Positions 18,881-28,573 of a stretch of 64,000 nt of DNA are shown here, piece after piece (the first letter of the stretch is position 1; the number at the start of each line of letters is the position of its first letter). This stretch comes from Massilia sp. PDC64 (GTDB lineage Bacteria; Pseudomonadota; Gammaproteobacteria; Burkholderiales; Burkholderiaceae_D). The notes under the pieces were generated by a model. The model had not been told where the DNA came from. It was given only the letters and a program-made list of their open reading frames with translations, and searched no databases. The DNA lies in assembly GCF_900101265.1 (NCBI RefSeq), contig NZ_FMZS01000001.1:868001-932000 (forward strand). Reading direction: 5' to 3'. Position numbers and translations under genes: made by a program.

Positions 18881-18970
18881 ACGTCGCCCCCGCGCAGGCG
18901 GGGGCCCAAGTTCTGCATGCACTTCCGAAACGCATACAAAATTGGGTCCCCGCCTTCGCGGGGACGACGT
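18881..18970. repeat. REP doublet (REPIN-like inverted pair) between phrB and chpA
   Basis: Two about 32-base GC-rich elements face each other across a spacer of about 25 bases. The left arm ACGTCGCCCCCGCG(C)AGGCGGGGGCCCAA and the reverse complement of the right arm (ACGTCGTCCCCGCGAAGGCGGGGACCCAA) differ at only a few positions, and each arm is itself a hairpin (CCCCGC / GCGGGG). This is the architecture of a REPIN or BIME, a dispersed element usually mobilised in trans by a RAYT transposase. It fills the gap between two convergent genes exactly and probably also blocks transcription from both sides. Confidence 0.8.
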
Positions 18971-21900
18971 TCATGTGCCGCGGGCTTCCAGCAATCCCGT
19001 AATCGCCGCCAGCAACGCATCCTCCTGGTACGGCTTGCCGAAATAGGCATCCACACCAAGCCCCAGCGCCACGTTGCGGTGCTTGTCCGCCGTGCGCGAC
19101 GTGATCATGATGATCGGCAGCGCCGCCGTGGAGGAGTCCCCGCGCACGTGGCGCGTGAGGTCGAAGCCGTCCATGCGCGGCATCTCGATATCGACCAGCA
19201 TCAGGTCGGGCCGCGTCTCCTGCATCTGCTCGAGCGCGTCGACGCCGTCCTTGGCCAGCAGCACGCGATAGCCTTCGCGCTCCAGCAGGCGCTGGGTGAC
19301 CTTGCGCACGGTGAGCGAATCGTCCACGACCATGATGGTTGCGATGCGCGCGGCCGGCGCCGGTGCAGGCATCTCCACGGCCCGGCCGGGACGCGCACCC
19401 TGCCCGGCCAGCTGCACCGGGTCGAGGATCAGCACGATCTCGCCCGAACCGAGCACGGTGGCGCCGGCGATGCCCGGCATGCGCGCGAGCTGCGGCCCGA
19501 TGTTCTTGATGACGACCTCGCGGTTGCCCAGCACCTCGTCCACCCGCAGCGCGACGCGCGTGTTGCCGCTTTTGAGGACCAGCACCGGCGACGAGCGCTG
19601 GCCTCCCGCGCCACCCGGTTCGTGCAGCAGCGCGGGCAGGTAGTGCAGCGGGACGTTCTCGCCGTGGACGTTGATCGTCCCCGCGGCGAACGCCGCATCG
19701 AGGTCCGCCTCGCGCACCTGCAGCACCTGCTCGACCAGCACGGCCGGCAGCGCATGCGTGCGCGTGCCGCTGGCGACGAGCACCACCTGCGTGACGGCCA
19801 GCGTGAGCGGCAGGTGGATGGCGAAGGCGGCGCCGCGGCCCGGCGTCGTCTCGACGTCGACACGGCCGCCCAGCGCACGCGCTTCCGAACGCACGACGTC
19901 CATGCCGACGCCGCGGCCGGCCAGTTCCGTCAGCGTGTCCGCCGTCGAGAAGCCCGGCTCGAACACGAGTTCCGCCGCATCCTGGTCCGACACGTCCTCG
20001 CCCTCGGCCAGCAGCCCGAGGGAGGCCGCCTTGGCGCGGATGCGGGCGAGATCCAGGCCCGCGCCGTCGTCGGCGAAGCGGATCTCGACCTCGTTGCCCT
20101 GCTGGCTCACCTGCACGAGCAGTTCGCCCGTCTCCGGCTTGCCGGCCGCCAGGCGCTGGTCGCGCGGCTCGATGCCGTGCACGATGGCGTTGCGCAGCAG
20201 GTGTTCGAACGGCGCGGCCATGCGTTCCAGCACGCTGCGGTCGATCTCCACGCCGCCGCCGCGGATGTCCAGGTTGACGCGCTTGTCCATTTCCTTGGCG
20301 GTCTGGCGCGCGACGCGGAACAGGCGCTCCGACAGGCTCGCGAACGGCACCATCCGCACCCGCATCAGGTCGCGCTGCAGCTCGCGCGTGAGGCGCGACT
20401 GCGCGGCCAGGTCGTCGGCCGCCGCCTCCACCGTGCGCGCCAGGCCGTCGTGGAACGAACCGACGTCGTTCACGCTCTCCGCCATCATGCGCGTGAGTTC
20501 CTGCAGGCGCGTGAAGCGGTCGAATTCGAGCGGGTCGAATTCGCGCTCGCCCGCGATCGACAGGCGCGACGCGATCTGCGATTCCGCCTGCATCTCCACC
20601 TCGCGCAGCTGGCGCCGCAGGTTGGCGAGATTGTCGGCGAAGTCAAGCAGCATGCCCTTCAGCGCGCCGACCTGGGTCTCCAGCTTCGAGCGGGTGATCG
20701 ACACCTCGCCGGCCTGGTTGACGAGGCGGTCGAGGATGTCGGCGCGCACCCGCACGAGCGGCGCGCGGGCGGCCTGCTCGTCGGTCGGCGGGGCCGGCAG
20801 CGCGGGTTCCGGTGCCGGCGCGGGTTGGGATACCGGCGCGGCCGGCTGCTGCAACTGTTCGAACAGCAGTTGCGCCTGGTCGTAGTTCGCCAGCAGCTCG
20901 TCGAAGGCGACCGGATTCGTCGTCCCCGCGTGCAGCATGTTCTCGATCTGCGTTTCCAGCGCGTGCGTGTGCTGGCCCAGGCGCATCGCGCCGGCCATGC
21001 GCGCGCTGCCCTTCACCGTGTGCAGGGCGCGCAGCAGGCCTTGCGCGACGGCCGCGTCGGCCGGGTTCTGCTGCCACTGGCGCAGGCCGTTGCCGATCTG
21101 CGGCAGCAGGTCCGCCGCCTCTTCCATGAAGACGGGCAGCAAGTCCGGGTCGATGTCGTCGACGAACACCGGTTCGGCAGCCAGGACGGTGTCGGCTTCC
21201 GGCGCGGCGGCAGGCTGTGGTTCCGGCTGTGGTTCCGGCTGCGGCTCCGGCTCGGGCTCGGGCTCGGCCTCGGGCTCGGGTTCAGGCTGCGGCTCGGGCT
21301 CGGGCGCCGGGATGTCGAACAACGCATCGATGTCGATGACCTCTTCCGCCTCCGACTGCGCCGGCGCCGGCGCGGGTTCGGCCTGCTCCAGCGTGGGCGC
21401 GGCGAACGGATCGTCGAAGTACGCATCGAACAGGTCGTCGACGGCGCTCACGGCCGGATCTTCCTGCCGCGGTGCCGGCGCGTGCGGCGCCAGTTCCGTG
21501 CTGGCGGGAAGGGCCGGCGTGCCGGTGACGAGCGGCGGATCGGCCAGGATGCTCGCATAGGTGGCGGCGAACAGCGCGTCCAGGCGCTGCGCCAGTTCCG
21601 GCTCGGCGTCGGCGATGACGGCGTCGGCTCGCTGGCGTCCCAGCTCGTCGCGCAACGCTTCCAGGCGTGCCAGCAATTCCGGCTGCGCGGGCGCCAGTTC
21701 GCCCAGCGCGAACACCTGCAGCATGATGCGCACGCGCTCGACCGTCTCGTCCAGCAGGTCGAACTGGCTACCTTCCAGCGGCGGAACGGCCACCTGCAGC
21801 GTTTCTTCCAGCGCCACGGCCAGTTCACGCAGCGCGTGGAAGCCGACGGTGGCCGACGTGCCGCCCAGCGTGTGCGCCGCCTTCAACGCCTGCGCCGACG

Positions 21901-24451
21901 CGGCGCGCAGCGGTTCCGCGCGCCAGCCGGCGAAGTCCTCGGCCAGCGTGCGCACCAGTTCCTCGGTCTCGCCGAGATAGATGTTGTACAGCGGGAGGGG
22001 AATCTCGAGATCGCCCACGTGCCGCACGTTCGCTTCCGACACGGGGAATGCGAGCACGTTGTCCGGCAGCTCGTCCGGCGACAGGGCCGGCAGCGGCGCG
22101 GGCGCCTCGTCCGGCGCGACGTCGAAGCCGGCGGCAGGTTCGACCGGTTCCGGTGGCGGCCCGGATACGGCGGGTACGGCGTCGAGCGCGCCGACCGTCT
22201 CCGGTGCCAGCTCGGCCGGCGCATCCACGACCGGCACTTCCGGCGTCGACACGAGCGGCCCGGGGGTGTCGGACAACGCGAACGAGCCGCCCTCCTGCAC
22301 GCGCAGGGCCGCCTGGACGAGCGCGGCGCCGTCGCGTTGCGATCCGCCGGCCGCCAGTTCGTCGACCCACGCGGCCAGCTCCGCATGCGCGTGCGCCAGC
22401 AGCGCCAGCAGGTCCGGCGTGGCGGCGCGCGCCTCGGCCAGCCACAGGTTCATGACCTTCTCGATGGCCGCCGCCGCGGCGGCGAACTGCTCGAGGTTCA
22501 CCATGCGGCTGCTGCCCTTGAGCGTGTGGAAGCCGCGGCGCAGGCGCGTGAGCGTATCCTGGTCGGCCGGGTTCGCCTCGGCGGCCGGCAATGCGGTGCC
22601 GACGACGTCCAACACCTCGCGCGCCTCGCCGATGAAGATCTCCAGCAGTTCGGCGTCGACGGCGTCGACGGCGTCCGGTGCCTCCACCGGCGCGGCCTGC
22701 GGTTCCGCAGGCGCCGATGCTTCGAGCGGCAGCTCGTGGAACAGGCCCGCCGCCGCATCGAAGCGGTAGCGCCGGCGCGCTCCGTCGACGTTCTGCGCCA
22801 GCGCGTCCGTGAAGAAGCCGAGCGCGCCGATGTTGCGGGCCAGGTTGTCCAGCACGGCACCGCGCGCGGCGGCATCGAGATTGCCGTCGATGCGGCCATC
22901 GATCAGCGTGCGCACCCGGGCGCGCACGTGGTCGACGGCCTGCGTGGCCTGCTCCTGGTCGAGGATGGCCAGCGCGCCCTGCAGCTGGTGCAGCAGCGGG
23001 TCGACCTGTTCGAGCGACGCGATACGTGCCGGATCTTCGTAATAATCGTCGATGAGCTTCTCGACCTGGCGCAGGCCCGTGCGGATCTCGCCCGCCAGCA
23101 CGGCCACGGTCTGGCCCTGCTGCAGCTCGCGCGCCATCTCGCCGTGCCAGACCGGCGTGTCCGGCGGGGTCTCGCCGTGCGCGAGCGCGAGCAGGCGCTG
23201 GCCGACGGCTTCCGCATGCTGGCCGAAGTCCTCGGGCAGCTGGCGCACCTGGTCCAGGCCGTGCTCGACGAACAGCATGGCCTCGGCCATCTCGAGGCTG
23301 AACTGGTCGCTGCGGCCGCCCGCCATCGATTCGCTGGCGGCCTGTCCCAGTTCGCGCAGCAGTTGCGCGAGCTGGGGCGCGCCCAGCTTCTCGCTGGCGC
23401 CGGCCAGCTTGGCCAGCGCGTCGTTGAAGCTGCCGTCGAGGACGTCGCCGCCCTCCGTCGCGACGCGGTCCCAGCCCTGCTTGGTCTCGATCAGCGCTTC
23501 CTTGGCATCCTTCAGCACTTCCGGATCGACCTTGCCGTAGCGGCGCTCCAGGTAGTCCGCCGGCACCTGGCCGCCGACGTGGTACGCATCGCGCAACTGG
23601 CGCGCATCTAGCGTCGGTTCGGGCGCGGCCGAGATGAAGAACAACGCATCGCGCAGCAGCGCTTCCGGCAATTCCGTATGGCCCTGGGCCTGGCGGCGCA
23701 GTTGCAGGTTGATCTGGCCGAACAGCTGTTTCACGTACAGGTCGGGCGCCACCTGGCCGTTCGCCACGAGGTCGGCGACGGCCTGCAGCGCCAGCCAGAA
23801 CGCGTGGGCCTCCGCCTGCGGCTGGCCGTGCACGACGCCCGCCAGCGCATCGCGCATGGCGGCCGCCTGGGCACGCTGGGCGTCGACGTCCTGGCTGCGC
23901 AGGAACGGCAGCAGCGCCTTTTCGAAGGCGGCGCGGGTCGCGGCGTAGTCCGGTAGCGGGCCGGCGCCGCCGCCCGGCAGCAAGGCCGGGGCGAGGTCCA
24001 GCACGAGCATCTGGCCCGGGTGCACCCGTTCCACACCCAGCAATTCCTGCAGCGCGCGGTAGTACGGGAACAGCCGCACGGGTTGCGGCGCCGCGCCGTC
24101 CAGCAGCTCTTCCAGGTATTCGACGAGCGCCCGGTAGGCCTCGCCCACGGCGCCGGCCTGCTCGGGCCCGAGCGCCAGGGTGCCGTCCTTGAAGCGGTCG
24201 ATGACCTGTTCGGCCGCCTCGCTCAGGCGTTCGACGCCGGCCACGTCGACCATCTGCAGGGCCCCGTGGGCCTGGTGCAGGTGCGACTTGGCATGCAGCA
24301 GCAGCGTGGGCTGCGCTTCCGGACTGCGGCCGGCCGCATCCTGCAACGCCTTGGCGGAACGCCCGAGGGCGTCGCGGATTTCACCGATGACCCAGGACAG
24401 GGGGCCGGTGTCGAAAGGCGGTGCGGCGGAAGCGGACGAAAACTGGGTCAT
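18971..24451 (-). CDS. chpA: ChpA/PilL hybrid sensor kinase of the type IV pilus chemosensory system
   Basis: 1826-residue CheA-type histidine kinase. Histidine phosphotransfer motifs are visible at about His642 (FHTLKGSSRMV), His860 (AHTLGGTSATVG) and His1144 (LHTVKGSARMAG), with degenerate copies earlier (near residues 60 and 489). A Pro/Glu repeat linker follows about residue 1060. The CheA core has a HATPase domain with HLLRNAIVHG near 1415, a CheW-like domain near 1550-1680 and a C-terminal receiver with phosphoacceptor Asp1754 (LVDIEMPR). It should phosphorylate PilG and PilH and so control pilus extension and retraction, with PilJ as receptor and PilI as adaptor. It lies 19 bases after pilJ. 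Confidence 0.95.
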   Translation of the reverse strand: MTQFSSASAAPPFDTGPLSWVIGEIRDALGRSAKALQDAAGRSPEAQPTLLLHAKSHLHQAHGALQMVDVAGVERLSEAAEQVIDRFKDGTLALGPEQAGAVGEAYRALVEYLEELLDGAAPQPVRLFPYYRALQELLGVERVHPGQMLVLDLAPALLPGGGAGPLPDYAATRAAFEKALLPFLRSQDVDAQRAQAAAMRDALAGVVHGQPQAEAHAFWLALQAVADLVANGQVAPDLYVKQLFGQINLQLRRQAQGHTELPEALLRDALFFISAAPEPTLDARQLRDAYHVGGQVPADYLERRYGKVDPEVLKDAKEALIETKQGWDRVATEGGDVLDGSFNDALAKLAGASEKLGAPQLAQLLRELGQAASESMAGGRSDQFSLEMAEAMLFVEHGLDQVRQLPEDFGQHAEAVGQRLLALAHGETPPDTPVWHGEMARELQQGQTVAVLAGEIRTGLRQVEKLIDDYYEDPARIASLEQVDPLLHQLQGALAILDQEQATQAVDHVRARVRTLIDGRIDGNLDAAARGAVLDNLARNIGALGFFTDALAQNVDGARRRYRFDAAAGLFHELPLEASAPAEPQAAPVEAPDAVDAVDAELLEIFIGEAREVLDVVGTALPAAEANPADQDTLTRLRRGFHTLKGSSRMVNLEQFAAAAAAIEKVMNLWLAEARAATPDLLALLAHAHAELAAWVDELAAGGSQRDGAALVQAALRVQEGGSFALSDTPGPLVSTPEVPVVDAPAELAPETVGALDAVPAVSGPPPEPVEPAAGFDVAPDEAPAPLPALSPDELPDNVLAFPVSEANVRHVGDLEIPLPLYNIYLGETEELVRTLAEDFAGWRAEPLRAASAQALKAAHTLGGTSATVGFHALRELAVALEETLQVAVPPLEGSQFDLLDETVERVRIMLQVFALGELAPAQPELLARLEALRDELGRQRADAVIADAEPELAQRLDALFAATYASILADPPLVTGTPALPASTELAPHAPAPRQEDPAVSAVDDLFDAYFDDPFAAPTLEQAEPAPAPAQSEAEEVIDIDALFDIPAPEPEPQPEPEPEAEPEPEPEPQPEPQPEPQPAAAPEADTVLAAEPVFVDDIDPDLLPVFMEEAADLLPQIGNGLRQWQQNPADAAVAQGLLRALHTVKGSARMAGAMRLGQHTHALETQIENMLHAGTTNPVAFDELLANYDQAQLLFEQLQQPAAPVSQPAPAPEPALPAPPTDEQAARAPLVRVRADILDRLVNQAGEVSITRSKLETQVGALKGMLLDFADNLANLRRQLREVEMQAESQIASRLSIAGEREFDPLEFDRFTRLQELTRMMAESVNDVGSFHDGLARTVEAAADDLAAQSRLTRELQRDLMRVRMVPFASLSERLFRVARQTAKEMDKRVNLDIRGGGVEIDRSVLERMAAPFEHLLRNAIVHGIEPRDQRLAAGKPETGELLVQVSQQGNEVEIRFADDGAGLDLARIRAKAASLGLLAEGEDVSDQDAAELVFEPGFSTADTLTELAGRGVGMDVVRSEARALGGRVDVETTPGRGAAFAIHLPLTLAVTQVVLVASGTRTHALPAVLVEQVLQVREADLDAAFAAGTINVHGENVPLHYLPALLHEPGGAGGQRSSPVLVLKSGNTRVALRVDEVLGNREVVIKNIGPQLARMPGIAGATVLGSGEIVLILDPVQLAGQGARPGRAVEMPAPAPAARIATIMVVDDSLTVRKVTQRLLEREGYRVLLAKDGVDALEQMQETRPDLMLVDIEMPRMDGFDLTRHVRGDSSTAALPIIMITSRTADKHRNVALGLGVDAYFGKPYQEDALLAAITGLLEARGT

Positions 24452-24470
24452 GTGGATAAAAGTCGGATGC

Positions 24471-26813
24471 TCAGGCGGCGACGCGGAAGCGCGACACCGA
24501 ATTCTTCAGTTCCTGCGCGAGCTCCGCCAGCTGCCGGATCGACTGCGCCGTCTGCTGCGTGCCGCCCTGCGCCTGTTCGGTGATCGCGAGGATGTGCTGC
24601 ATATTATGCGCCACGCCGTTCGCGGACGTCGCCTGCAACCCGGCGGCAACTGCCATCCCCTGGATCAGCTCGGCGAGGCGGTTCGACACGCGCGAGATGT
24701 CGGCCAGCGCCGCGCCGGCCGCGTCGGTCACGCGCGCGCCCTCGACGACGCCCTGCGTCGACTTTTCCATCGCCGCCACGGCGTCGTGCGTGTCGGTCTG
24801 GATGGTGCGCACCAGCGCGCCGATCTGCTTGGCCGCTTCGGCCGACCGTTCCGCCAGCCGCTGCACTTCTTCCGCGACGACCGAGAAACCGCGGCCCGCC
24901 TCGCCGGCCGATGCGGCCTGGATGGCGGCGTTCAGCGCCAGCACGTTGGTCTGTTCCGTGATGTCGGAAATGAGTTCGGTGATCTCGCCGATCTCCTGCG
25001 ACGATTCGCCCAGGCGCTTGATGCGCTTCGAGGTTTCCTGGATCTGTTCGCGGATCTCGCCCATGCCGCGGATGGCGTTCTGCACCGCCGTCGCGCCCTG
25101 CTCCGCCGCCGCCACCGACTGGCGCGCCACCTCGGCCGATTCCTTCGCGGAGCTGGACACGTCCGTGATCTCGCCGGCCATGCGCAGCATCGTGGCCGAC
25201 GTGTCCTGGATCTCGCGCGCCTGCTGGCCCGCCGCGACGAGCAGCCGGCTCGACACCTGCTGCGCATCGTTCGACGCCTGCGTCACCTTTTCCGCCGTGT
25301 CGATCACGCGCACGACGAGGCCGCGCAGTTCTTCCACCGTGTAGTTGACGGAGTCGGCGATCGCGCCCGTGATGTCTTCCGAAACGGTGGCATAGACCGT
25401 CAGGTCGCCGTCCGCCACTTCCTGCAATTCGTTCATCAGGCGCAGGATCGCGGCCTGGTTCTGGTCGTTGGTGGCCTTGGCTTCCTCTTCCTTGGCCTGG
25501 GCCAGCAGGCGCATCACCTCCGCTTCCTGGCGGCGGGCGTCGGCACCGCGGGTGCGGTTGCGCGAATCCTGCAGCATCACGCGCGAAATGCTGCCTGCCG
25601 TGACGAGGGTGAAGATCGATGCCGCCACGAGCACCCACAGCCACAGGCCCGTGCTGCCCTCGCCGGCGCGGTACGACGCCTGCAGGTTCGTCAGCTGGCG
25701 GCGCAGCGCTTCGTTGTCGCGGAAGATCGTCTGCTCGGCGGCCTTGGCGGCCGTCATGTCGGACAGTTTATCGAGGAAGGTCGAGATCAGCTTCTGGCAG
25801 ACGTCGAATTTCGACTGCACTTCTTCCAGCTTCGCGCGCAGGTCCGGATCGCGCAACGGCGCCAGGCCCAGCGCGGTACTGCCGTTCAGCAGGCCGTCGA
25901 CGGTGGCGCGGAACGTGGTCGTGTCGCGGCCCATCTGGAACGCGGTCTCGGGACGGATGCCGCCCGACGTGAGGAATTCGCTGGCGCTGCGCGACAGGCG
26001 CTGCGTCAGCATCATCATGCGGCCCAGCGCCGCCAGTTCGCGCGCGCTGCCGCCCCGCGCCGTGCGCTCGGTGAGGATGTCTTCCGTCAGCGCCAGCATT
26101 TCCGGCGCCAGCACGTCGAGCTGTTTCAGGTCCTTGTCGAAGGCGATCAGTTCCGGCTTCATCTTGAGGATGCTGGCGGCGGCCGCGTCGGACACGTTCC
26201 ACTTCTTGCGCACGGCGGCCAGCTGCGCGGCCAGGTCGCCCGACGATGCGGGAATCGCATTGCCGTTGAAGTCGCCGCCCTGGGCCAGCAGGTCGAGGTC
26301 GCGCGACAGGGCGATGCGGCTGTCCTGCAGCTGCGTGAAGGCATCCGGCACGCCCTGCATCGCGTTCGGCGCGGCCTTGCCGACGCGCTGCGAGTGCATC
26401 AGCGCTTCGCTGGCGATCTGGGTCTGGCTGCTCGCGATCGCGCCGCTGCCGGCATTGCGCCACAGCGACAGCAGCGTGAGCAGGATACCGATGGCGAAGG
26501 CGGCGAGCAGGATGCGCAGCTGGCGCGGCAGGGACAGGTGACCGATCAGCGGCAGGCGCAGGTCGTCGTCCCCGCCGGCCGCCGCGTTCGACGCTTCCGC
26601 CGCGTGGCGCTGCTTGCGCCGGGCGAGCTGGCCAAGGCGCAGCGCGGCGTCATCCGCGGAACCCGTCGGTGCCGTACCGCTGACCGGGCCGGCGGGGACC
26701 GTGCCGGGACCAAACTGCGTATCGGGCGACGCCAGCACCGTGCCGGGCGCCTGCGCGTCGCCGCCCCCGTCCTTGGGGAAGAAATTCATCGACAGTTTGG
26801 ATACGAATCCCAT
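24471..26813 (-). CDS. pilJ: PilJ methyl-accepting chemotaxis receptor for twitching motility
   Basis: 780-residue membrane receptor. A Pro/Gly-rich cytoplasmic N-terminus is followed by a first membrane helix near residues 92-113 ([17 protein letters not shown]), a long periplasmic part with two PilJ-type helical modules, a second helix near 385-407 ([18 protein letters not shown]), then a HAMP-like region and a coiled-coil signalling domain. The hairpin tip of the latter reads [20 protein letters not shown] near residue 675. It should transmit surface or ligand cues to ChpA through PilI. No methyltransferase gene (pilK) follows it, unlike the Pseudomonas cluster. Confidence 0.94.
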   Translation of the reverse strand: MGFVSKLSMNFFPKDGGGDAQAPGTVLASPDTQFGPGTVPAGPVSGTAPTGSADDAALRLGQLARRKQRHAAEASNAAAGGDDDLRLPLIGHLSLPRQLRILLAAFAIGILLTLLSLWRNAGSGAIASSQTQIASEALMHSQRVGKAAPNAMQGVPDAFTQLQDSRIALSRDLDLLAQGGDFNGNAIPASSGDLAAQLAAVRKKWNVSDAAAASILKMKPELIAFDKDLKQLDVLAPEMLALTEDILTERTARGGSARELAALGRMMMLTQRLSRSASEFLTSGGIRPETAFQMGRDTTTFRATVDGLLNGSTALGLAPLRDPDLRAKLEEVQSKFDVCQKLISTFLDKLSDMTAAKAAEQTIFRDNEALRRQLTNLQASYRAGEGSTGLWLWVLVAASIFTLVTAGSISRVMLQDSRNRTRGADARRQEAEVMRLLAQAKEEEAKATNDQNQAAILRLMNELQEVADGDLTVYATVSEDITGAIADSVNYTVEELRGLVVRVIDTAEKVTQASNDAQQVSSRLLVAAGQQAREIQDTSATMLRMAGEITDVSSSAKESAEVARQSVAAAEQGATAVQNAIRGMGEIREQIQETSKRIKRLGESSQEIGEITELISDITEQTNVLALNAAIQAASAGEAGRGFSVVAEEVQRLAERSAEAAKQIGALVRTIQTDTHDAVAAMEKSTQGVVEGARVTDAAGAALADISRVSNRLAELIQGMAVAAGLQATSANGVAHNMQHILAITEQAQGGTQQTAQSIRQLAELAQELKNSVSRFRVAA

Positions 26814-26846
26814 GCCAGCTCCAGTACAGAATCTGTTTGTAAGTGA

Positions 26847-27359
26847 TTAGCGTGCGACCTGCAGGAAACGGTCTTCGCGCGCGAGGGCGGCCAGCGACAG
26901 CGGCGTCCATTCCTGGCCGTCGGCGTCGCGCAGGCGGCCGTCGAGCGGCGTCATGTCGGCCGCGTGGCGCAAGCCGACGACCTTGGCCACCAGGAGGGCG
27001 CAGGGAAAGCCGAGACCGGGTGCGAACGTCACGAGCCGCGTGCCGGCCGTCGGCGGGGACTCCCTATCGAGATAGCGCGCCAGGTCGACGACGCCCAGCA
27101 GGTTGCCGCGCACATTCGCGAGACCGAGGTACCACGGCTGCGTGAGCGGCACGGCAGCCAGCGGCGGCAGCGGCACGATTTCGCCCGCTTCGACGAGGTC
27201 GAGCAGGTAGCGCACGCCGCCGATCTCCACGCCCAGCTGGTGCGCCCGCGCGCCGCTGCTCGTGCGCGCGGCCTGCATGCGTTCGAGCAGCTGTTCCTGG
27301 TACTGGCGCAGGCGCGCGCGCCTGGCCGCGCCCTTCTGTCCGGCGTCGCCCGTGTCCAT
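26847..27359 (-). CDS. pilI: PilI, CheW-like coupling protein
   Basis: 170-residue CheW-domain protein that links the PilJ receptor to the ChpA kinase. The domain starts near residue 40 (LGVEIGGVRYLLDL) and contains the family-typical LGLANVRGNLLGVVDLARYL near residue 95 and a hydrophobic C-terminal strand region. It begins one base after the pilH stop and ends 33 bases before pilJ, in the standard pilGHIJ order. Confidence 0.92.
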   Translation of the reverse strand: MDTGDAGQKGAARRARLRQYQEQLLERMQAARTSSGARAHQLGVEIGGVRYLLDLVEAGEIVPLPPLAAVPLTQPWYLGLANVRGNLLGVVDLARYLDRESPPTAGTRLVTFAPGLGFPCALLVAKVVGLRHAADMTPLDGRLRDADGQEWTPLSLAALAREDRFLQVAR

Positions 27360-27360
27360 C

Positions 27361-27729
27361 TCAGGCGCCGAGCGTGGCGATCGTGGCCAGCAGCTTCGCC
27401 GGGTCGACGGGCTTGACGAAATAATCCTTCGCGCCCTGGCGCATGCCCCAGATGCGGTCGGTTTCCTGGTTCTTGCTGCTGCAGATGATGACGGGGACGG
27501 ACGCCAGTTCCGGGTCGCGCGCGATCGAGCGCGTCACCTGGAACCCGTTCGCGCCCGGCATCACCACGTCCATCAGGATCAGTTCCGGGCGCTCGGCGCG
27601 GATCTTGGCCAGCGCTTCCTCGCCGTTGTCGGCGGTGGTCACGGTGAAGCCGTTGCGCACGAGGATGTCGGTCAGGTAATAACGTTCGGTCGGGGAATCG
27701 TCGACGATCAGGATTTTTTGTATGGCCAC
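27361..27729 (-). CDS. pilH: PilH response regulator
   Basis: 122-residue single-domain receiver: acidic pair in KILIVDDSPTERYY, phosphoacceptor Asp in LILMDVVMPGANGFQ near residue 53, conserved Ser in IICSS and Lys in DYFVKPVD near residue 105. PilH is linked to pilus retraction and works with PilG. The start is the GTG at 27729, supported by a Shine-Dalgarno GGAG six bases upstream and by the usual 120-residue family length; the frame continues upstream without family-like sequence. Confidence 0.92.
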   Translation of the reverse strand: MAIQKILIVDDSPTERYYLTDILVRNGFTVTTADNGEEALAKIRAERPELILMDVVMPGANGFQVTRSIARDPELASVPVIICSSKNQETDRIWGMRQGAKDYFVKPVDPAKLLATIATLGA

Positions 27730-27751
27730 GGCGGGCTCCGCATCGTTGAAA

Positions 27752-28153
27752 TCAGGCAGCCGCGTCGGTCCGGCCCTGCGCATGGTCGCGCACGGCCGCC
27801 AGCAGGCTGTCCTTGGAAAAAGGTTTGGTCAGGTAGGCGCTCGAGCCGACCATCGCGCCGCGCGCACGGTCGAACAGGCCATCCTTGGAGGACAGCATGA
27901 TGACCGGCGTGGCATGGAATTTCGCGCTCTTCTTGATCAGTGCGCAGGTCTGGTAACCGTCCAGGCGCGGCATCAGGATGTCGCAGAACACCAGCGCGGG
28001 ATGGTGGTCGTTGATCTTGGCCAGCGCGTCGAAGCCGTCTTCGGCCAGCACCACCCGGTAGCCGGCCTGGGTCAGGAAGATTTCGGCGGACCGACGGATC
28101 GTGCTGCTGTCGTCGATCACCATGATCGTCAGGCCTGTCGGTTGCGTCGTCAT
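27752..28153 (-). CDS. pilG: PilG response regulator
   Basis: 133-residue single-domain receiver of the type IV pilus system. Acidic residues lie in TIMVIDDSSTIRRSAE, the phosphoacceptor Asp in LVFCDILMPRLDGYQ near residue 58, and the conserved Lys in YLTKPFSKDSLL near residue 108. PilG is thought to promote pilus extension on phosphorylation by ChpA. First gene of the pilGHIJ-chpA cluster, preceded by a 173-base non-coding gap in which I could not pick out a convincing promoter. Confidence 0.93.
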   Translation of the reverse strand: MTTQPTGLTIMVIDDSSTIRRSAEIFLTQAGYRVVLAEDGFDALAKINDHHPALVFCDILMPRLDGYQTCALIKKSAKFHATPVIMLSSKDGLFDRARGAMVGSSAYLTKPFSKDSLLAAVRDHAQGRTDAAA

Positions 28154-28326
28154 ATTCGTTTCACTTCAGCATGAACTCGCAAGATAGCATAGGGGCTGCG
28201 GCTTGTGCATGAAGTGTTGCGATACGTCAACTTGCCGAAAACCGGTTCATTGACTAGACGACATGAAATATTGGCGGGACGTTATTTCTTGTTGATCGAT
28301 CGACACATCGCTCGGCAAATGAGCGC

Positions 28327-28512
28327 TCAGATCGCGGTCATTTCGAAGTCGTCCTTGCGCGCGCCGCATTCCGGGCACGTCCAGTTCATCGGGACATCGG
28401 CCCAGCGGGTGCCCGGCGGAATGCCGTCGTCCGGGGCGCCGGCGGCTTCGTCGTAGACCCAGCCGCAGATCAGGCACATCCAGGTCTGGTACACCTGTGT
28501 TTCAGTACTCAC
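28327..28512 (-). CDS. rubredoxin
   Basis: 61-residue iron protein with two CxxC pairs, CLICGWVYDEAAG and CPECGARKDDFE, which bind a single Fe(Cys)4 centre for electron transfer, typically to alkane hydroxylase-type or peroxide-detoxifying enzymes. The start is the GTG at 28512, with AGAGGAAA as ribosome-binding site; this gives the standard rubredoxin length. It sits between pilG and the divergent thiD-like gene, a placement shared with many Burkholderiales. Confidence 0.95.
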   Translation of the reverse strand: MSTETQVYQTWMCLICGWVYDEAAGAPDDGIPPGTRWADVPMNWTCPECGARKDDFEMTAI

Positions 28513-28573
28513 TTCGATTTCCTCTTTTCGGTTCAGATAAAATGGGGGAGAAAGGTATAGTATTCTACCCGCT

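Noticed and set aside
21190..21310. Direct repeats inside chpA as a mobile or regulatory repeat
   Set aside because: They encode an in-frame Pro/Glu linker typical of ChpA proteins.
18917..23611. 1564-codon open frame opposite chpA
   Set aside because: An antisense shadow of a high-GC gene: composition is Arg/Gly/Val-rich and repetitive, it has no family match, and chpA on the other strand has clear kinase, Hpt and receiver motifs.
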